From contig NZ_JAAOYM010000001.1 in NCBI RefSeq assembly GCF_011761185.1, positions 4,402,001 to 4,466,000 of the forward strand: 64,000 nucleotides of DNA. The letters are read 5' to 3'. The notes beneath the pieces were generated by a model, which saw nothing but the letters and a program-made list of their open reading frames with translations, was not told the DNA's origin and searched no databases. Each line of letters opens with the position of its first letter. Within the stretch, counting starts at the first letter, position 1. The translations under genes were made by a program, and so were the position numbers. The DNA is from Saccharomonospora amisosensis. Its GTDB lineage: Bacteria; Actinomycetota; Actinomycetes; Mycobacteriales; Pseudonocardiaceae. Shown here piece after piece: positions 8,859 to 17,252 of this stretch.

Positions 8859-9389
8859 ATGCCGGAACTGCTGGCTCGCAGGCGGTTGGACCAACCACGC
8901 CAGCCACGACGCTTCGTCGTGCGCGTCGATCCGGAACTGGTCGGCCGGTTCTCCGAGCGGCTGGCGAGGTTCATCGGCACCGGCAAGTACCTGTTCTGGC
9001 AGACGGTCGTGGTGATCGTCTGGATCGCGCTGAACCTCTCCGCCGCGTCGCTGCGCTGGGACCCGTACCCGTTCATCCTGCTCAACTTGGCGTTCTCCAC
9101 GCAGGCGGCCTATGCGGCGCCGCTCATTCTGCTCGCGCAGAACAGGCAGGACGACCGGGACCGGGTCTCGCTGGAAGAGGACCGGATGCGAGCCGCGCAA
9201 ACCAAGGCGGACACCGAGTACCTCGCTCGCGAACTGGCCGGACTGCGGCTGGCGATCGGTGAGGTGGTCACGAGGGACTATCTGCGCGTCGAGCTGGAGA
9301 AGTTGCGAGAGGATCTCCAGCAGGGGGCACGTAGCATGAGTACAGCAACCGCAACCGCCAGCGACAGAAGGTCGGTGTCCGAGCAGTGA
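8859..9389 (+). CDS. DUF1003 membrane protein (Rv1231c-like)
   Basis: DUF1003 family protein of 176 residues. A basic N-terminus, two membrane helices (about 47-67 and 74-92, the second in the PFILLNLAFSTQAAYAAPLI motif) and a charged C-terminal coiled-coil tail (QNRQDDRDRVSLEEDRM onward) are visible. A GAGGAGG site precedes the ATG. It begins 33 bases after the CBS/MgtE gene, and its stop overlaps the mrp start by four bases. Function is unknown in any species I can name. Confidence 0.8.
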   Translation: MPELLARRRLDQPRQPRRFVVRVDPELVGRFSERLARFIGTGKYLFWQTVVVIVWIALNLSAASLRWDPYPFILLNLAFSTQAAYAAPLILLAQNRQDDRDRVSLEEDRMRAAQTKADTEYLARELAGLRLAIGEVVTRDYLRVELEKLREDLQQGARSMSTATATASDRRSVSEQ

Positions 9390-10531
9390 CCACCACGCAA
9401 CAGACCCCCAGCGTCGACGACGTACGCGGCGCGCTGAACAAGGTCAAGGACCCCGAGATCCACAAGCCGATCACCGAGCTCGGCATGGTCAAGGACATCA
9501 CGGTAGGCGAGGACGGCGTCGTGACCGTGGCGGTCTACCTGACGGTGGCAGGCTGCCCGCTGAAGGAAACCATCACGCGGGACACCACCGCTGCCGTGCA
9601 GGAACTGCCTGGCGTGCGCGAGGTACACGTCGAGCTGGATGTGATGAGCGAGGAGCAACGCACCGAGCTGCGCAAGCGCTTGCGGGGCGACGCGGAGGAA
9701 CCGGTCATCCCGTTCGCCCAACCCGGCTCGCTGACCAGGGTGTACTGCGTGGCCTCCGGCAAGGGTGGCGTTGGCAAGTCCAGTGTGACGGTGAACCTCG
9801 CCGTTGCCATGGCCGAGCGCGGGCTTTCGGTCGGTGTGGTTGACGCCGACATCTACGGGCACTCCGTGCCCCGCATGCTCGGAGCCGACGAGAAGCCCAC
9901 CAAGGTCGAGAAGATGATCATGCCGCCGCAGGCGCACGGTGTGAGGGTCATCTCGATCGGCATGTTCACCCCCGGCAACACCCCGGTGGTGTGGCGCGGC
10001 CCGATGCTGCACCGCGCACTGCAGCAGTTCCTCGCCGACGTCTTCTGGGGCGACCTCGACATCCTGCTGCTGGACCTGCCGCCGGGCACCGGTGACATCG
10101 CCATCTCCGTGGCCCAGCTCGTGCCGAACGCCGAGATCCTCGTGGTCACCACCCCGCAGCAGGCCGCGGCCGAGGTCGCGGAGCGTGCGGGGGCGATCGC
10201 ACTGCAAACCCGCCAGCGCGTCGCGGGCGTGATCGAGAACATGTCATGGTTCGAGGCACCCGACGGCTCCCGCATGGAGATCTTCGGCTCCGGTGGTGGG
10301 CAGACCGTCGCCGAGTCGCTTTCGAAGTCGGTGGGTGCTGAGGTTCCGCTGCTCGGTCAGGTGCCACTCGACCCGCGACTGCGCGAGCAGGGCGACGCCG
10401 GCACCCCGCTGGTGCTCGCCGAGCCCGACGCGCCCGCGAGCAAAGTGCTCCGGCAGGCTGCCGAGAAGCTATCGGTACGCGCTCGCGGCCTGGCCGGGAT
10501 GATGCTGAACGTGACCCCGGCGGGCCGCTGA
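9386..10531 (+). CDS. mrp: Mrp/ApbC iron-sulfur cluster carrier P-loop ATPase
   Basis: Mrp-family ATPase of 381 residues, thought to carry and deliver Fe-S clusters. An N-terminal MIP18/DUF59 domain (about 8-90) is followed by a deviant Walker A, GKGGVGKSS (125-133), and further MinD/Mrp motifs (DADIYGHSVPRMLG, LDLPPGTGD). The GTG start overlaps the previous stop (GTGA), so translation is coupled. The C-terminal region reads ENMSWFEAPDGSRMEIFG, where E. coli-type Mrp has the cluster-binding CxxC pair, so no CxxC is present. Mycobacterial Mrp, as I recall it, lacks the pair too. Confidence 0.9.
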   Translation: MTTTQQTPSVDDVRGALNKVKDPEIHKPITELGMVKDITVGEDGVVTVAVYLTVAGCPLKETITRDTTAAVQELPGVREVHVELDVMSEEQRTELRKRLRGDAEEPVIPFAQPGSLTRVYCVASGKGGVGKSSVTVNLAVAMAERGLSVGVVDADIYGHSVPRMLGADEKPTKVEKMIMPPQAHGVRVISIGMFTPGNTPVVWRGPMLHRALQQFLADVFWGDLDILLLDLPPGTGDIAISVAQLVPNAEILVVTTPQQAAAEVAERAGAIALQTRQRVAGVIENMSWFEAPDGSRMEIFGSGGGQTVAESLSKSVGAEVPLLGQVPLDPRLREQGDAGTPLVLAEPDAPASKVLRQAAEKLSVRARGLAGMMLNVTPAGR

Positions 10532-10548
10532 CCCGCCACTACACACTC

Positions 10549-10632
10549 GCGAGTCCCCCGCTCTCGCCCGCGAGTTCTGCGCTCCTGCCCGCGAGTTCTG
10601 CACTCTCGTCTGCGAGTTCTGCGCTGGCGGGT
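10549..10632 (+). repeat. 21-bp repeat array A1 (four units)
   Basis: Four head-to-tail 21-base units start at 10549, 10570, 10591 and 10612. Each begins GCGAGT; the first continues CCCCCG and the other three TCTGC. The array starts 17 bases after the mrp stop. It is inverted relative to array A2 at 10728-10811. The 95-base spacer between them holds no gene. Confidence 0.9.
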
Positions 10633-10727
10633 GTGGCCGAGCCATTGGATGACCGGTGGTCGGGGTTTCCACGGTGCGGCATGCCCGTTTGGATCAACAC
10701 CACCCACCTGACGTGCCATGCGGTGTT

Positions 10728-10811
10728 CGGGCGGAGCGCAGAACTCGCGGGCAGGAGCGGGGGACTCGCGGGCAGGAGCGGGGGACTCGCGGGCAGGAGC
10801 GGGGGACTCGC
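10728..10811 (-). repeat. 21-bp repeat array A2 (four units, opposite orientation)
   Basis: Four units of the same 21-base repeat on the minus strand have their ACTCGC ends at exact 21-base steps (10743, 10764, 10785, 10806). The array begins 6 bases after the tatB stop when read on the minus strand. Arrays A1 and A2 are complementary and could pair into a long imperfect stem between the converging genes mrp and tatB. Confidence 0.9.
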
Positions 10812-10817
10812 GGGTGG

Positions 10818-11252
10818 TCAGGTGGCGTCGGGGTCGATCGGTGGCCTCTCTCCCGGCTGCAGCGGTTCCGACTTCGGCTGCGGGACGGCCGGGTAGCCGT
10901 TCGGCTTGGCTGACCCGTTGGCAGGCTCGGTCGTGCCGTTGCCGTTGCCGTTGCCGTTGAACGAGTTGAGGCCGAGCGGGTCGGGGTCACCGTCGAACAG
11001 GTGCTGGGTCACCGCCCGCTTGGGGTCGAAGCTACGCAGCGTACGCAGATCCTCGATCGGCTTACGGAACTCGTCGAACTCCGGGCCCATCTCGTCGCGC
11101 AACTGCTGGCGCGCTCCGGTGGCGAAATCCCGCATCTTTCGCACGTTCCTGCCGAGCCATGCCGCAGCTTCGGGCAGCCGCTCCGGGCCAAGAATGAACA
11201 GGCCCGCGATGATCAAAACCAGGATCTCGCCCCAGCCGATGCTGTCGAACAC
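10818..11252 (-). CDS. tatB: Sec-independent translocase subunit TatB
   Basis: Twin-arginine translocase component of 144 residues. The N-terminal helix [20 protein letters not shown] ends in a GPERLPE hinge and is followed by an amphipathic helix ([21 protein letters not shown]), the TatB pattern. The disordered C-terminus contains an Asn-Gly repeat encoded by a short hexanucleotide repeat near 10930-10960. It lies 45 bases after htrA in the sigE-rseA-htrA-tatB order also found in M. tuberculosis. It works with TatA and TatC, which are not in this window. Confidence 0.9.
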   Translation of the reverse strand: MFDSIGWGEILVLIIAGLFILGPERLPEAAAWLGRNVRKMRDFATGARQQLRDEMGPEFDEFRKPIEDLRTLRSFDPKRAVTQHLFDGDPDPLGLNSFNGNGNGNGTTEPANGSAKPNGYPAVPQPKSEPLQPGERPPIDPDAT

Positions 11253-11297
11253 CTGCCAACCTCCGCCTCACGCCCCGGGTCGGACCAGCTTACCCGG

Positions 11298-12824
11298 TCA
11301 GTCTGAACCCAAGGTGACGTCGACCGTAAGGGGTCTGCCCTGTCGCACCAGCCGCACCGGAACAACCTGGCCGACCTCGTGCTGGCGAACCGCCACGGTG
11401 AGCTCGGCCGCGTTGCGCACCTGCCGGTCACCAACCTTGGTGATCACGTCACCCTCGGTGATCCCCGCCTTCGCCGCCGGACCGCCCTGCACCACGTTGC
11501 GGACCTGAGCACCCTGCGAGGTGTTGGCCGAGACGGACGCCGCGTTCACCCCCAGTTCGGCGTGCTTGACCTCACCGTCGCGCACCAGCGCCTCGCTGAT
11601 CCTGATCGCCTGGTCGATCGGGATCGCGAACCCGAGGCCGATGCTGCCGCCCTCGCCCGCGCTGCCGACGGTGCGGATCATCGAGTTGATGCCGACCAGC
11701 GCACCCGTTGAATCGACGAGCGCGCCGCCGGAGTTGCCGGGGTTGATGGCCGCATCAGTCTGGATCGCGTCGTAGGTGACGGCCGGTTCGCCGTTCTCGC
11801 CGGGCGCGGTGACAGGTCGGTTGAGCGCGCTGACAATCCCCTCTGTGACCGTGTTCGCCAGGCCGAACGGAGAGCCGACCGCGATCACCGAGTCACCGGG
11901 CGCGAGGTCGGCCGACCTGCCGATCTCGATGACGACGGGGTTGGCCACGTTGACCTTCAGCACCGCGAGGTCGGTCTTCGGATCGGTGCCCACCACCTGT
12001 GCCGGCGCGCGAGTGCCGTCGATGAACACCGCCATGATCTTGGCCTGCTCATCGCGCCGTGCCGCCGACACCACGTGGTTGTTGGTCAGCACGTAGCCCT
12101 GTTTGTCGATGACCACGCCGGAGCCGACGCCACCGGTCTGGCCGGACTCCACCTCGATCGACACGACGGCAGGCGCAACCCGTCCCGCGACGCCGGCAAC
12201 CGAGCCCGCTGGGCGTTCCTTGCCCGCCTGTGCCTCGGCGACGTTCAACTCACCGGTGAGCGAGTCACCCGCGCTGGCTACCGCCCAGCCGACCAACCCG
12301 CCTGCCGCGCCCACCAGCAGCGCCACGACACCGAGCAACGCCAGGGCGGTGGGCTTGACCCTGCGGCCGAACAGCACCTCGGGCAGGCTCAGCAGCGGTC
12401 CGCGAGGCCGCTCCTCGTCGTCGACGTCATCGTCATCGCGCAGCGCGGGCCCGCCGAGCACGGCAGGCGCGCCGGGATCGCGCCACGGGTCGTTCGCCGA
12501 CGACCACAACGGCTCGGAGTCGCCTGCGCGCGGACCCGAGCCGTTGTCGTCCGGGGGACGCTGCAGCACGACGTCAGCCGCGTCCTGCGGCCTGCCGAAG
12601 GCCTCGACCAGCGACTCCGGCGGTGCCGCCCGCGGGGGCTGGTCACCGTTTCGATTACTGGTATCGGGAACGTAGAGCCTGTCAAACGGCCCGGCCACGC
12701 CACGGGGCCTGCCGAACGCGGCGGCCAGCGCGGGATCGACCGGCGGACGCGCGACAGGGCGTGGCTGTAGCCGCTGCTCCCGCTCGCCCGGCTCCTCCTG
12801 GTGCGCGTTGCGTGGCTCGTTCAT
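11298..12824 (-). CDS. htrA: Membrane-anchored HtrA-type serine protease
   Basis: Envelope-stress protease of 508 residues. A long polar cytoplasmic region (1-155) precedes one membrane helix (about 158-183), a trypsin-like domain and a PDZ domain (about 415-505). The catalytic triad is visible as His250 (LTNNHVVS), Asp285 (TDLAVLKV) and Ser365 (GNSGGAL). It degrades or refolds damaged secreted proteins outside the membrane. Gene order and architecture match Rv1223. It lies 87 bases after rseA; no separate ECF promoter is obvious in that gap. Confidence 0.92.
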   Translation of the reverse strand: MNEPRNAHQEEPGEREQRLQPRPVARPPVDPALAAAFGRPRGVAGPFDRLYVPDTSNRNGDQPPRAAPPESLVEAFGRPQDAADVVLQRPPDDNGSGPRAGDSEPLWSSANDPWRDPGAPAVLGGPALRDDDDVDDEERPRGPLLSLPEVLFGRRVKPTALALLGVVALLVGAAGGLVGWAVASAGDSLTGELNVAEAQAGKERPAGSVAGVAGRVAPAVVSIEVESGQTGGVGSGVVIDKQGYVLTNNHVVSAARRDEQAKIMAVFIDGTRAPAQVVGTDPKTDLAVLKVNVANPVVIEIGRSADLAPGDSVIAVGSPFGLANTVTEGIVSALNRPVTAPGENGEPAVTYDAIQTDAAINPGNSGGALVDSTGALVGINSMIRTVGSAGEGGSIGLGFAIPIDQAIRISEALVRDGEVKHAELGVNAASVSANTSQGAQVRNVVQGGPAAKAGITEGDVITKVGDRQVRNAAELTVAVRQHEVGQVVPVRLVRQGRPLTVDVTLGSD

Positions 12825-12911
12825 TCTTCCCCGGCTAGACGGCTGAAGCGATCACTCGGCGCGACCATACGCCAAGCCTAGAACCTCGATATTGCCGTCG
12901 GCTCGGTGAAG

Positions 12912-13616
12912 TCAGCGTGGGCCATACACGCCAGCGGTGGGCGCCTTGGCCGCGGCGGTGGTTGCGGCAGTCGTCGTGCTCGCGGACACCGTCGTGCTCG
13001 GGGTGGCAGCCGGCGCGTTCGCGCGCAACTGGGCACGCAGTACACCGGTCGATGGCATGCCTGGCCGGTCACCACCGACCTCGGCCGTACCGCCGCCTGG
13101 AGCACCGACACTAGAGGTGGCGACCAGCGCCAGGGCACTCAGCACGAGACCGGAAACCACGACACCCGCGCCCTGTGCGGCGCGGCGGCGCGCCGAGCCG
13201 AGCCGTTCGCCGCTGCCGAGCACGTTCGGCGAGGTGCCCAGCGGGGCCGAGTCACCGAGCCCACCGGAGGCAAACCCGTCCCGCAGTCCGGCGACACGTT
13301 CCGGCCGCTGCACGGCCACCAACTGGCCGTCCACGGAGATTGCGAGGCTGTCCGGCGCCGTGGGCAGCTCCGTGCGCTGCGGGATCGAGCGCAAGCTCGC
13401 GAGGAACCCGGCGGAGATCGCCGGGGAACCTGCTCTGCGGACGGCGCTGCTGGCCGCGCGTTGAGCGGCCACCTCGGCCGCGCAGACCGCGCAGCGGGCG
13501 ATGTGGGTCGCGGCGCGCTCGTGAGCGCCGAGTGACAACTCCTTGTCCACGAACGCGACCACGGCGTCCGGTAACAGGTGCGACTCGGGGAGCCCCCATC
13601 CCCGGTGTTCGCTCAT
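12912..13616 (-). CDS. rseA: Anti-sigma factor RseA (zinc-finger type)
   Basis: Membrane-spanning regulator that sequesters SigE. The 234-residue protein starts with a zinc-associated anti-sigma motif (His38-x3-Cys42-x2-Cys45 in HIARCAVC), then a linker, one membrane helix (about 149-170) and an Ala/Thr-rich external tail. Its ATG overlaps the sigE stop by four bases (ATGA), which keeps sigma and anti-sigma levels matched. The C-terminal low-complexity tail is longer than in the cytosolic mycobacterial protein, and the membrane helix suggests release by proteolysis; that is inference. Confidence 0.88.
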   Translation of the reverse strand: MSEHRGWGLPESHLLPDAVVAFVDKELSLGAHERAATHIARCAVCAAEVAAQRAASSAVRRAGSPAISAGFLASLRSIPQRTELPTAPDSLAISVDGQLVAVQRPERVAGLRDGFASGGLGDSAPLGTSPNVLGSGERLGSARRRAAQGAGVVVSGLVLSALALVATSSVGAPGGGTAEVGGDRPGMPSTGVLRAQLRANAPAATPSTTVSASTTTAATTAAAKAPTAGVYGPR

Positions 13617-14206
13617 ACCTGAGCCTCCTGGGTCAGCGCGCGGCGACGCTCGAGTGAAGCCTTGAGCGCCTGGCGGCCACGGTGAATCCGGCTGCGCACG
13701 GTGCCGAGCTTAACGCCGAGCGTCGCACCGATCTCCTCGTACGAGAGTCCTTCCACATCGCAGAGCACAACGGCCGCCCTGAACTCGGGCGGAAGCTCGT
13801 CCAGAGCCGCCTGCAGGTCCGGGTCCAGATGCGTGTCGGAATAGACCTGCTCTGGACTCGGGTCGTCGCCGACGATCCGGTCGGTGTCCTCCGGCAGTCC
13901 CTCCATCCGCACCCGGGCACGGCGACGCGCCATGTCGAGGAACAGGTTCGTGGTAATGCGGTGCAGCCAGCCCTCGAAGGTTCCTGGCTTGTACGACGCG
14001 AGGAAGCGGAACACCCGGATGAAGGTCTCCTGGGTGATGTCCTCGGCGTCGTGGGTGTTGCCGGTGAGTCGGTAGGCCAGCCGGTACACCCGATCGGCGT
14101 GCTCGCGGACAACCTCGTCCCAGGACGGTGGTGTCCAACCAAGTTCGCCTTCCACCGGCAACGTCGCTGTCTGCGTGCTGTCGTACGGCAGCGGAGGCAC
14201 CTCCAT
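13613..14206 (-). CDS. sigE: ECF sigma factor SigE
   Basis: Extracytoplasmic-function sigma factor of 197 residues from the ATG at 14206. It has region 2 ([20 protein letters not shown], with [20 protein letters not shown]) and region 4 with a helix-turn-helix ([20 protein letters not shown]). This start is chosen because AGGGGA lies 8 bases upstream and a predicted ECF promoter lies just beyond it. It directs the cell-envelope stress regulon in relatives. It heads the operon sigE-rseA-htrA-tatB. Confidence 0.92.
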   Translation of the reverse strand: MEVPPLPYDSTQTATLPVEGELGWTPPSWDEVVREHADRVYRLAYRLTGNTHDAEDITQETFIRVFRFLASYKPGTFEGWLHRITTNLFLDMARRRARVRMEGLPEDTDRIVGDDPSPEQVYSDTHLDPDLQAALDELPPEFRAAVVLCDVEGLSYEEIGATLGVKLGTVRSRIHRGRQALKASLERRRALTQEAQV

Positions 14207-14232
14207 CGGCCTGTCCCCTCTTGTACTCCGCC

Positions 14233-14258
14233 AACGCAGCGGATGTGCCGGGTGTTCC
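14233..14258 (-). promoter_or_regulatory. Predicted ECF-type (autoregulated) promoter of sigE
   Basis: On the minus strand GGAAC (14258-14254) and CGTT (14236-14233) are 17 bases apart. This matches the general -35/-10 pattern of ECF sigma promoters. Transcription would start about 20 bases before the sigE ATG. It suggests that SigE drives its own operon. Confidence 0.55.
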
Positions 14259-14373
14259 CGTTCGGGAGCCTTAAGTCTCACCCCTGTGCCTATGGTTCTA
14301 GTGAGACCAGCCTGAGAGCAGACTGAGAACAAGTGAGCGAGCGTGGTTGCCCCTGTGGGGTACCTGGCCACGC

Positions 14374-14379
14374 TAACCT
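14374..14379 (+). promoter_or_regulatory. Predicted -10 box of a leaderless transcript
   Basis: TAACCT lies 6 bases before the GTG start of the methyltransferase at 14386. No Shine-Dalgarno sequence lies between. The 180-base region shared with divergent sigE also carries the ECF promoter on the other strand. Confidence 0.4.
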
Positions 14380-14385
14380 CAGCGC

Positions 14386-15039
14386 GTGAACTCCGAGACG
14401 CACGTCACCGGCCTGGTTGACCTCGGCGACTTCGTCGAGAGCTACGTCCCCGATGACGACGTCTTGGCCGCGGCGAGGATGCGTGCGGGCGAGTTGGGCT
14501 GCCCTCCGGTGTCCTGCGGAGTGGGCGCCGCGTTGAGCTTCCTCGCCGCCACCTTGCAGGCGCGGGCGGTCGTGGAGATCGGGACGGGCGCCGGGGTCAG
14601 TGGGTTGTGCCTGCTACGGGGCATGGCTTCCGACGGCGTGCTGACCTCGATCGATCTGGAGCCGGAGTTCCACCGCTACGCCCGCAGGACGTTCCTCGAC
14701 GCCGGATTCGCGGCAGGGCGGATGCGGCTCATCATGGGCCGCGCACTGGACGTGCTGCCCCGGCTGACCTCCGGTGGCTACGACCTGGTGTTCGCCGACG
14801 CCGCCAGGCTGGAGTACCCGAGCTACTTCGAGGTGGGAGTCGAGTTGCTGCGGCCGGGCGGGGTGATCGTGTTCCACAACATGCTGGCGGGCGGCAGGGT
14901 CGGTGACCACGCCCGGCGCGACCCGGAACTACTGGCGCTGCGGGAGGTGGCTCGCGCGTTACGGGAGGACGAGCGGCTACTGCCGGTGTTCATCCCGCTG
15001 GGCAGCGGCTTGCTGGCGGCTGCCGTCGCGGGTTCGTGA
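14386..15039 (+). CDS. SAM-dependent O-methyltransferase (Rv1220c-like)
   Basis: Class I methyltransferase of 217 residues in the catechol/caffeoyl-CoA O-methyltransferase family. The SAM-binding glycine motif is [10 protein letters not shown] (about 65-74). [13 protein letters not shown] segment is where the family places metal and substrate residues. It is divergent from sigE, as Rv1220c is from sigE in M. tuberculosis. The substrate is not known. The GTG start follows a TAACCT box by 6 bases. Its 3' end overlaps the convergent MFS gene by 50 bases. Confidence 0.85.
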   Translation: MNSETHVTGLVDLGDFVESYVPDDDVLAAARMRAGELGCPPVSCGVGAALSFLAATLQARAVVEIGTGAGVSGLCLLRGMASDGVLTSIDLEPEFHRYARRTFLDAGFAAGRMRLIMGRALDVLPRLTSGGYDLVFADAARLEYPSYFEVGVELLRPGGVIVFHNMLAGGRVGDHARRDPELLALREVARALREDERLLPVFIPLGSGLLAAAVAGS

Positions 15040-16327
15040 GCGGGATGCCGTCCGGCCGCCTCCGGCAGGTCGCGTGGACGGCGAGCGCGGCCAGTCCCAG
15101 CCACAGCGCTACACCGGCGACCAGCCAGGCCCAGCCTGCTTGGCCGTAGACAGCGGTTCCCGCGGTGCCACCGAAGCTGCTGCCCAGGTAGTAGGCGAGG
15201 GTGTACAGGCTCGCCGCCGGGCCGCGCGCCCACTGCGGGGCCTCGGCGGCGGCCCAACCGTTGGCGACGGCGTGGGCGGCGAAGAATCCGCCGGTGAGCA
15301 CGACGAAACCGGCTACGACGAGCGGTAACGAATCGGCGACGGTGAGAGCGGCGCCCACTGCCGTGACCAGCAACGCGATCAGCAGGCAACGGCGGCGGCC
15401 GAATCTGACGGCGAGGCGGCCCACAGTCGCCGACGACACCGCACCCATGGCGTAGGCGAGGAACACCAGTGACGCGAGCGCGGGCGGCAGCGAGAGCGGT
15501 TCGCTGGTGAGCCGGAACCCGGCGGCGTTGTACAGGGCGACGAACGAGCCCATCGCCAGCAACGCCACCGCGTACTGCGCCAGCAGCACCGGCTTGCGAA
15601 GCGCCGAGGCCATACCCGCGAAAACCCCGCGCGACCTGGCACGCAGTTCCCTCGGCGTACCGGACCGGCCTCGCCCATCGCGGTGCCCATCGCGATGGGC
15701 CCGGCGGGGCAGGGTGACCGCGGTGAGGAGTGCGCAAAGCAGCGACAGCGCGGCGACGAAGGCCAGCGCGCCACGCCAACCGAACACCTCGGACGTGACA
15801 CCACCGGCCAGCCTGCCGAGCATGCCGCCTACGGTGTTCCCTGCGATCATGGCCCCTACCGCTGCGGTCACACCGGCGCCGCCGAGCAGCTCGACAAGGT
15901 AGGCGGCCGCGACACCGGGGAAACCCGCGATCGCCACACCCTGCAACGCCCTGAGCACGAGCAGCGCCTCATACGAACCCGCGAGCGGCAGCGCGAGGCC
16001 GAGCAGCGCCGAACACAACGTCGAGGCGAGAATCACGCCTCGCCGACCGACGAATTCCGAAAGCACACCGATCGGCACCACCGCCACCGCGAGGGCGCCC
16101 GTAGCGACGCTGACCGTGAGGGAGGCGCTCGCCGGATCGAGCGCGAACGCCTCCGCCAGCCAAGGCAGCAGCGGCTGTGGAGCGTAGAGCAGGGCGAACG
16201 AACAGATCCCCGCCGCGGCGACCGCGATGGTGACCCGGAGGGAGACGGACTGGGGTGGTGCGGCTGTAGCCACGGCTGCCGACGCTAGAGCGGACTGATC
16301 AATACGTCTAATACGAAGCAGCCGCAT
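14990..16327 (-). CDS. MFS transporter (YnfM-like), LysR-linked
   Basis: Major facilitator of about 445 residues with twelve hydrophobic segments and the conserved loop motif GVLSEFVGRRG between helices 2 and 3. The sequence resembles the YnfM/arabinose-efflux group; the substrate is unknown. The start is uncertain. ATG 16327 leaves only 10 bases to the divergent LysR start, while GTG 16273 would leave room for a promoter; neither has a clear ribosome site. The divergent LysR gene is its likely regulator. The pair is absent from the mycobacterial block and looks like an insertion. Confidence 0.82.
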   Translation of the reverse strand: MRLLRIRRIDQSALASAAVATAAPPQSVSLRVTIAVAAAGICSFALLYAPQPLLPWLAEAFALDPASASLTVSVATGALAVAVVPIGVLSEFVGRRGVILASTLCSALLGLALPLAGSYEALLVLRALQGVAIAGFPGVAAAYLVELLGGAGVTAAVGAMIAGNTVGGMLGRLAGGVTSEVFGWRGALAFVAALSLLCALLTAVTLPRRAHRDGHRDGRGRSGTPRELRARSRGVFAGMASALRKPVLLAQYAVALLAMGSFVALYNAAGFRLTSEPLSLPPALASLVFLAYAMGAVSSATVGRLAVRFGRRRCLLIALLVTAVGAALTVADSLPLVVAGFVVLTGGFFAAHAVANGWAAAEAPQWARGPAASLYTLAYYLGSSFGGTAGTAVYGQAGWAWLVAGVALWLGLAALAVHATCRRRPDGIPLTNPRRQPPASRCPAG

Positions 16328-16330
16328 AAT
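16325..16330 (+). promoter_or_regulatory. Predicted -10 box of the LysR gene
   Basis: CATAAT lies 7 bases before the GTG at 16338, consistent with a leaderless message. The surrounding AT-rich stretch (16293-16337) is the only promoter-like region between the divergent LysR and MFS genes. Confidence 0.4.
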
Positions 16331-16337
16331 CGATGAT

Positions 16338-17252
16338 GTGGTGAATGATTCCGCGAACGCGCCGCTCATGACGGCACTGGCGGGTAACGCGGCGCTGTTG
16401 CGGGTGCTGAAGCTCACCGGCAACGTCACCCGAGCGGCCGAGGAACTCGGTATCCCGCAGCCGACCGCCAGCAGGCGCATCGCCGCGCTGGGTCAGGCGC
16501 TCGGGGCTCCGCTGACCGTTCCCGAGGGGCGGGGTGTGCGCCTCACCCGGGCGGGCAGGCTGCTCGCCGACGCAGCCGAGCGCGCCGTCGACCTGCTCAG
16601 CGACGGGGTGCGCAGGGCGAGCGAGGAGATCGATCCGGAACGCGGGCACGTGGTGCTGGGTTTCCTGCACCTGCTCGGCCGCTCGCTCGTGCCTTCGCTG
16701 CTCGCCGACTTCAGGGCGAACCACCGGCACGTGCGGTTCAGCCTCGTGCAGGGCTCACGGCAGGACGTGGTGGATCGGCTTCGCGGCGGCAGCGTCGATC
16801 TCGCCCTGATCGCGCCACCACCCGCCGAGCCAGGCCTTGCCTCCGCATCGCTGGCCGAGCAGGAACTGTTCGTTTCCGTACCCAACGGGCACCGGCTCGC
16901 GGCGCGTGGTCGCGTGCGGATCACCGACCTGAGGCACGAGGTGTTCGTGATGCTGGAACACGGCTACGGGCTGCGCCAGATCACCGACGAGCTGTGCGCC
17001 GGCGCCGGGTTCCTGCCCGACGTCGCGTTCGAGGGTCAGGAGTCCGATACCGTGCGCGGGCTGGTCGCGGCCGGGTTGGGGATCGCGCTGCTGCCCAAGT
17101 TCCAGCCCGGCTCCCCTTCCGGTGTCACCGAACTGCCGCTCGACCCGCCGGTGACGCGCACGCTTGGGCTGGTCTGGCCTGCCTCGCCGCCGTTGCCACC
17201 CGCTGTCGCCGCGTTCCGCGACTTCGTGCTCGGCAGGCCCGTTCAGGCGTAG
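16338..17252 (+). CDS. LysR-family transcriptional regulator
   Basis: LysR regulator of 304 residues. The N-terminal helix-turn-helix (LLRVLKLTGNVTRAAEELGIPQPTASRRIAALGQALG region, about 14-50) is followed by a periplasmic-binding-like effector domain (from about 90), which includes a LGIALLPKF motif near the end. It is divergent from the MFS gene, the usual LysR-target layout, so it probably controls that transporter. Its last 10 bases overlap the convergent aminopeptidase gene. Confidence 0.88.
   Translation: MVNDSANAPLMTALAGNAALLRVLKLTGNVTRAAEELGIPQPTASRRIAALGQALGAPLTVPEGRGVRLTRAGRLLADAAERAVDLLSDGVRRASEEIDPERGHVVLGFLHLLGRSLVPSLLADFRANHRHVRFSLVQGSRQDVVDRLRGGSVDLALIAPPPAEPGLASASLAEQELFVSVPNGHRLAARGRVRITDLRHEVFVMLEHGYGLRQITDELCAGAGFLPDVAFEGQESDTVRGLVAAGLGIALLPKFQPGSPSGVTELPLDPPVTRTLGLVWPASPPLPPAVAAFRDFVLGRPVQA

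Noticed and set aside
10549-10811. CRISPR-like array
   Set aside because: Units are contiguous with no unique spacers, only 21 bases long, and no cas genes are present.
10633-10913. Plus-strand frames with a seven-residue Ala-Gly-Arg-Ser or Arg-Thr-Arg-Gly repeat
   Set aside because: A 21-base repeat is seven codons, so every frame gives a heptapeptide repeat. This is translation of array A2, not a protein.
10930-10960. Hexanucleotide repeat (GTTGCC) as a regulatory or phase-variable element
   Set aside because: It is in frame and encodes an Asn-Gly linker in the TatB tail. A 6-base unit cannot cause frameshifts.
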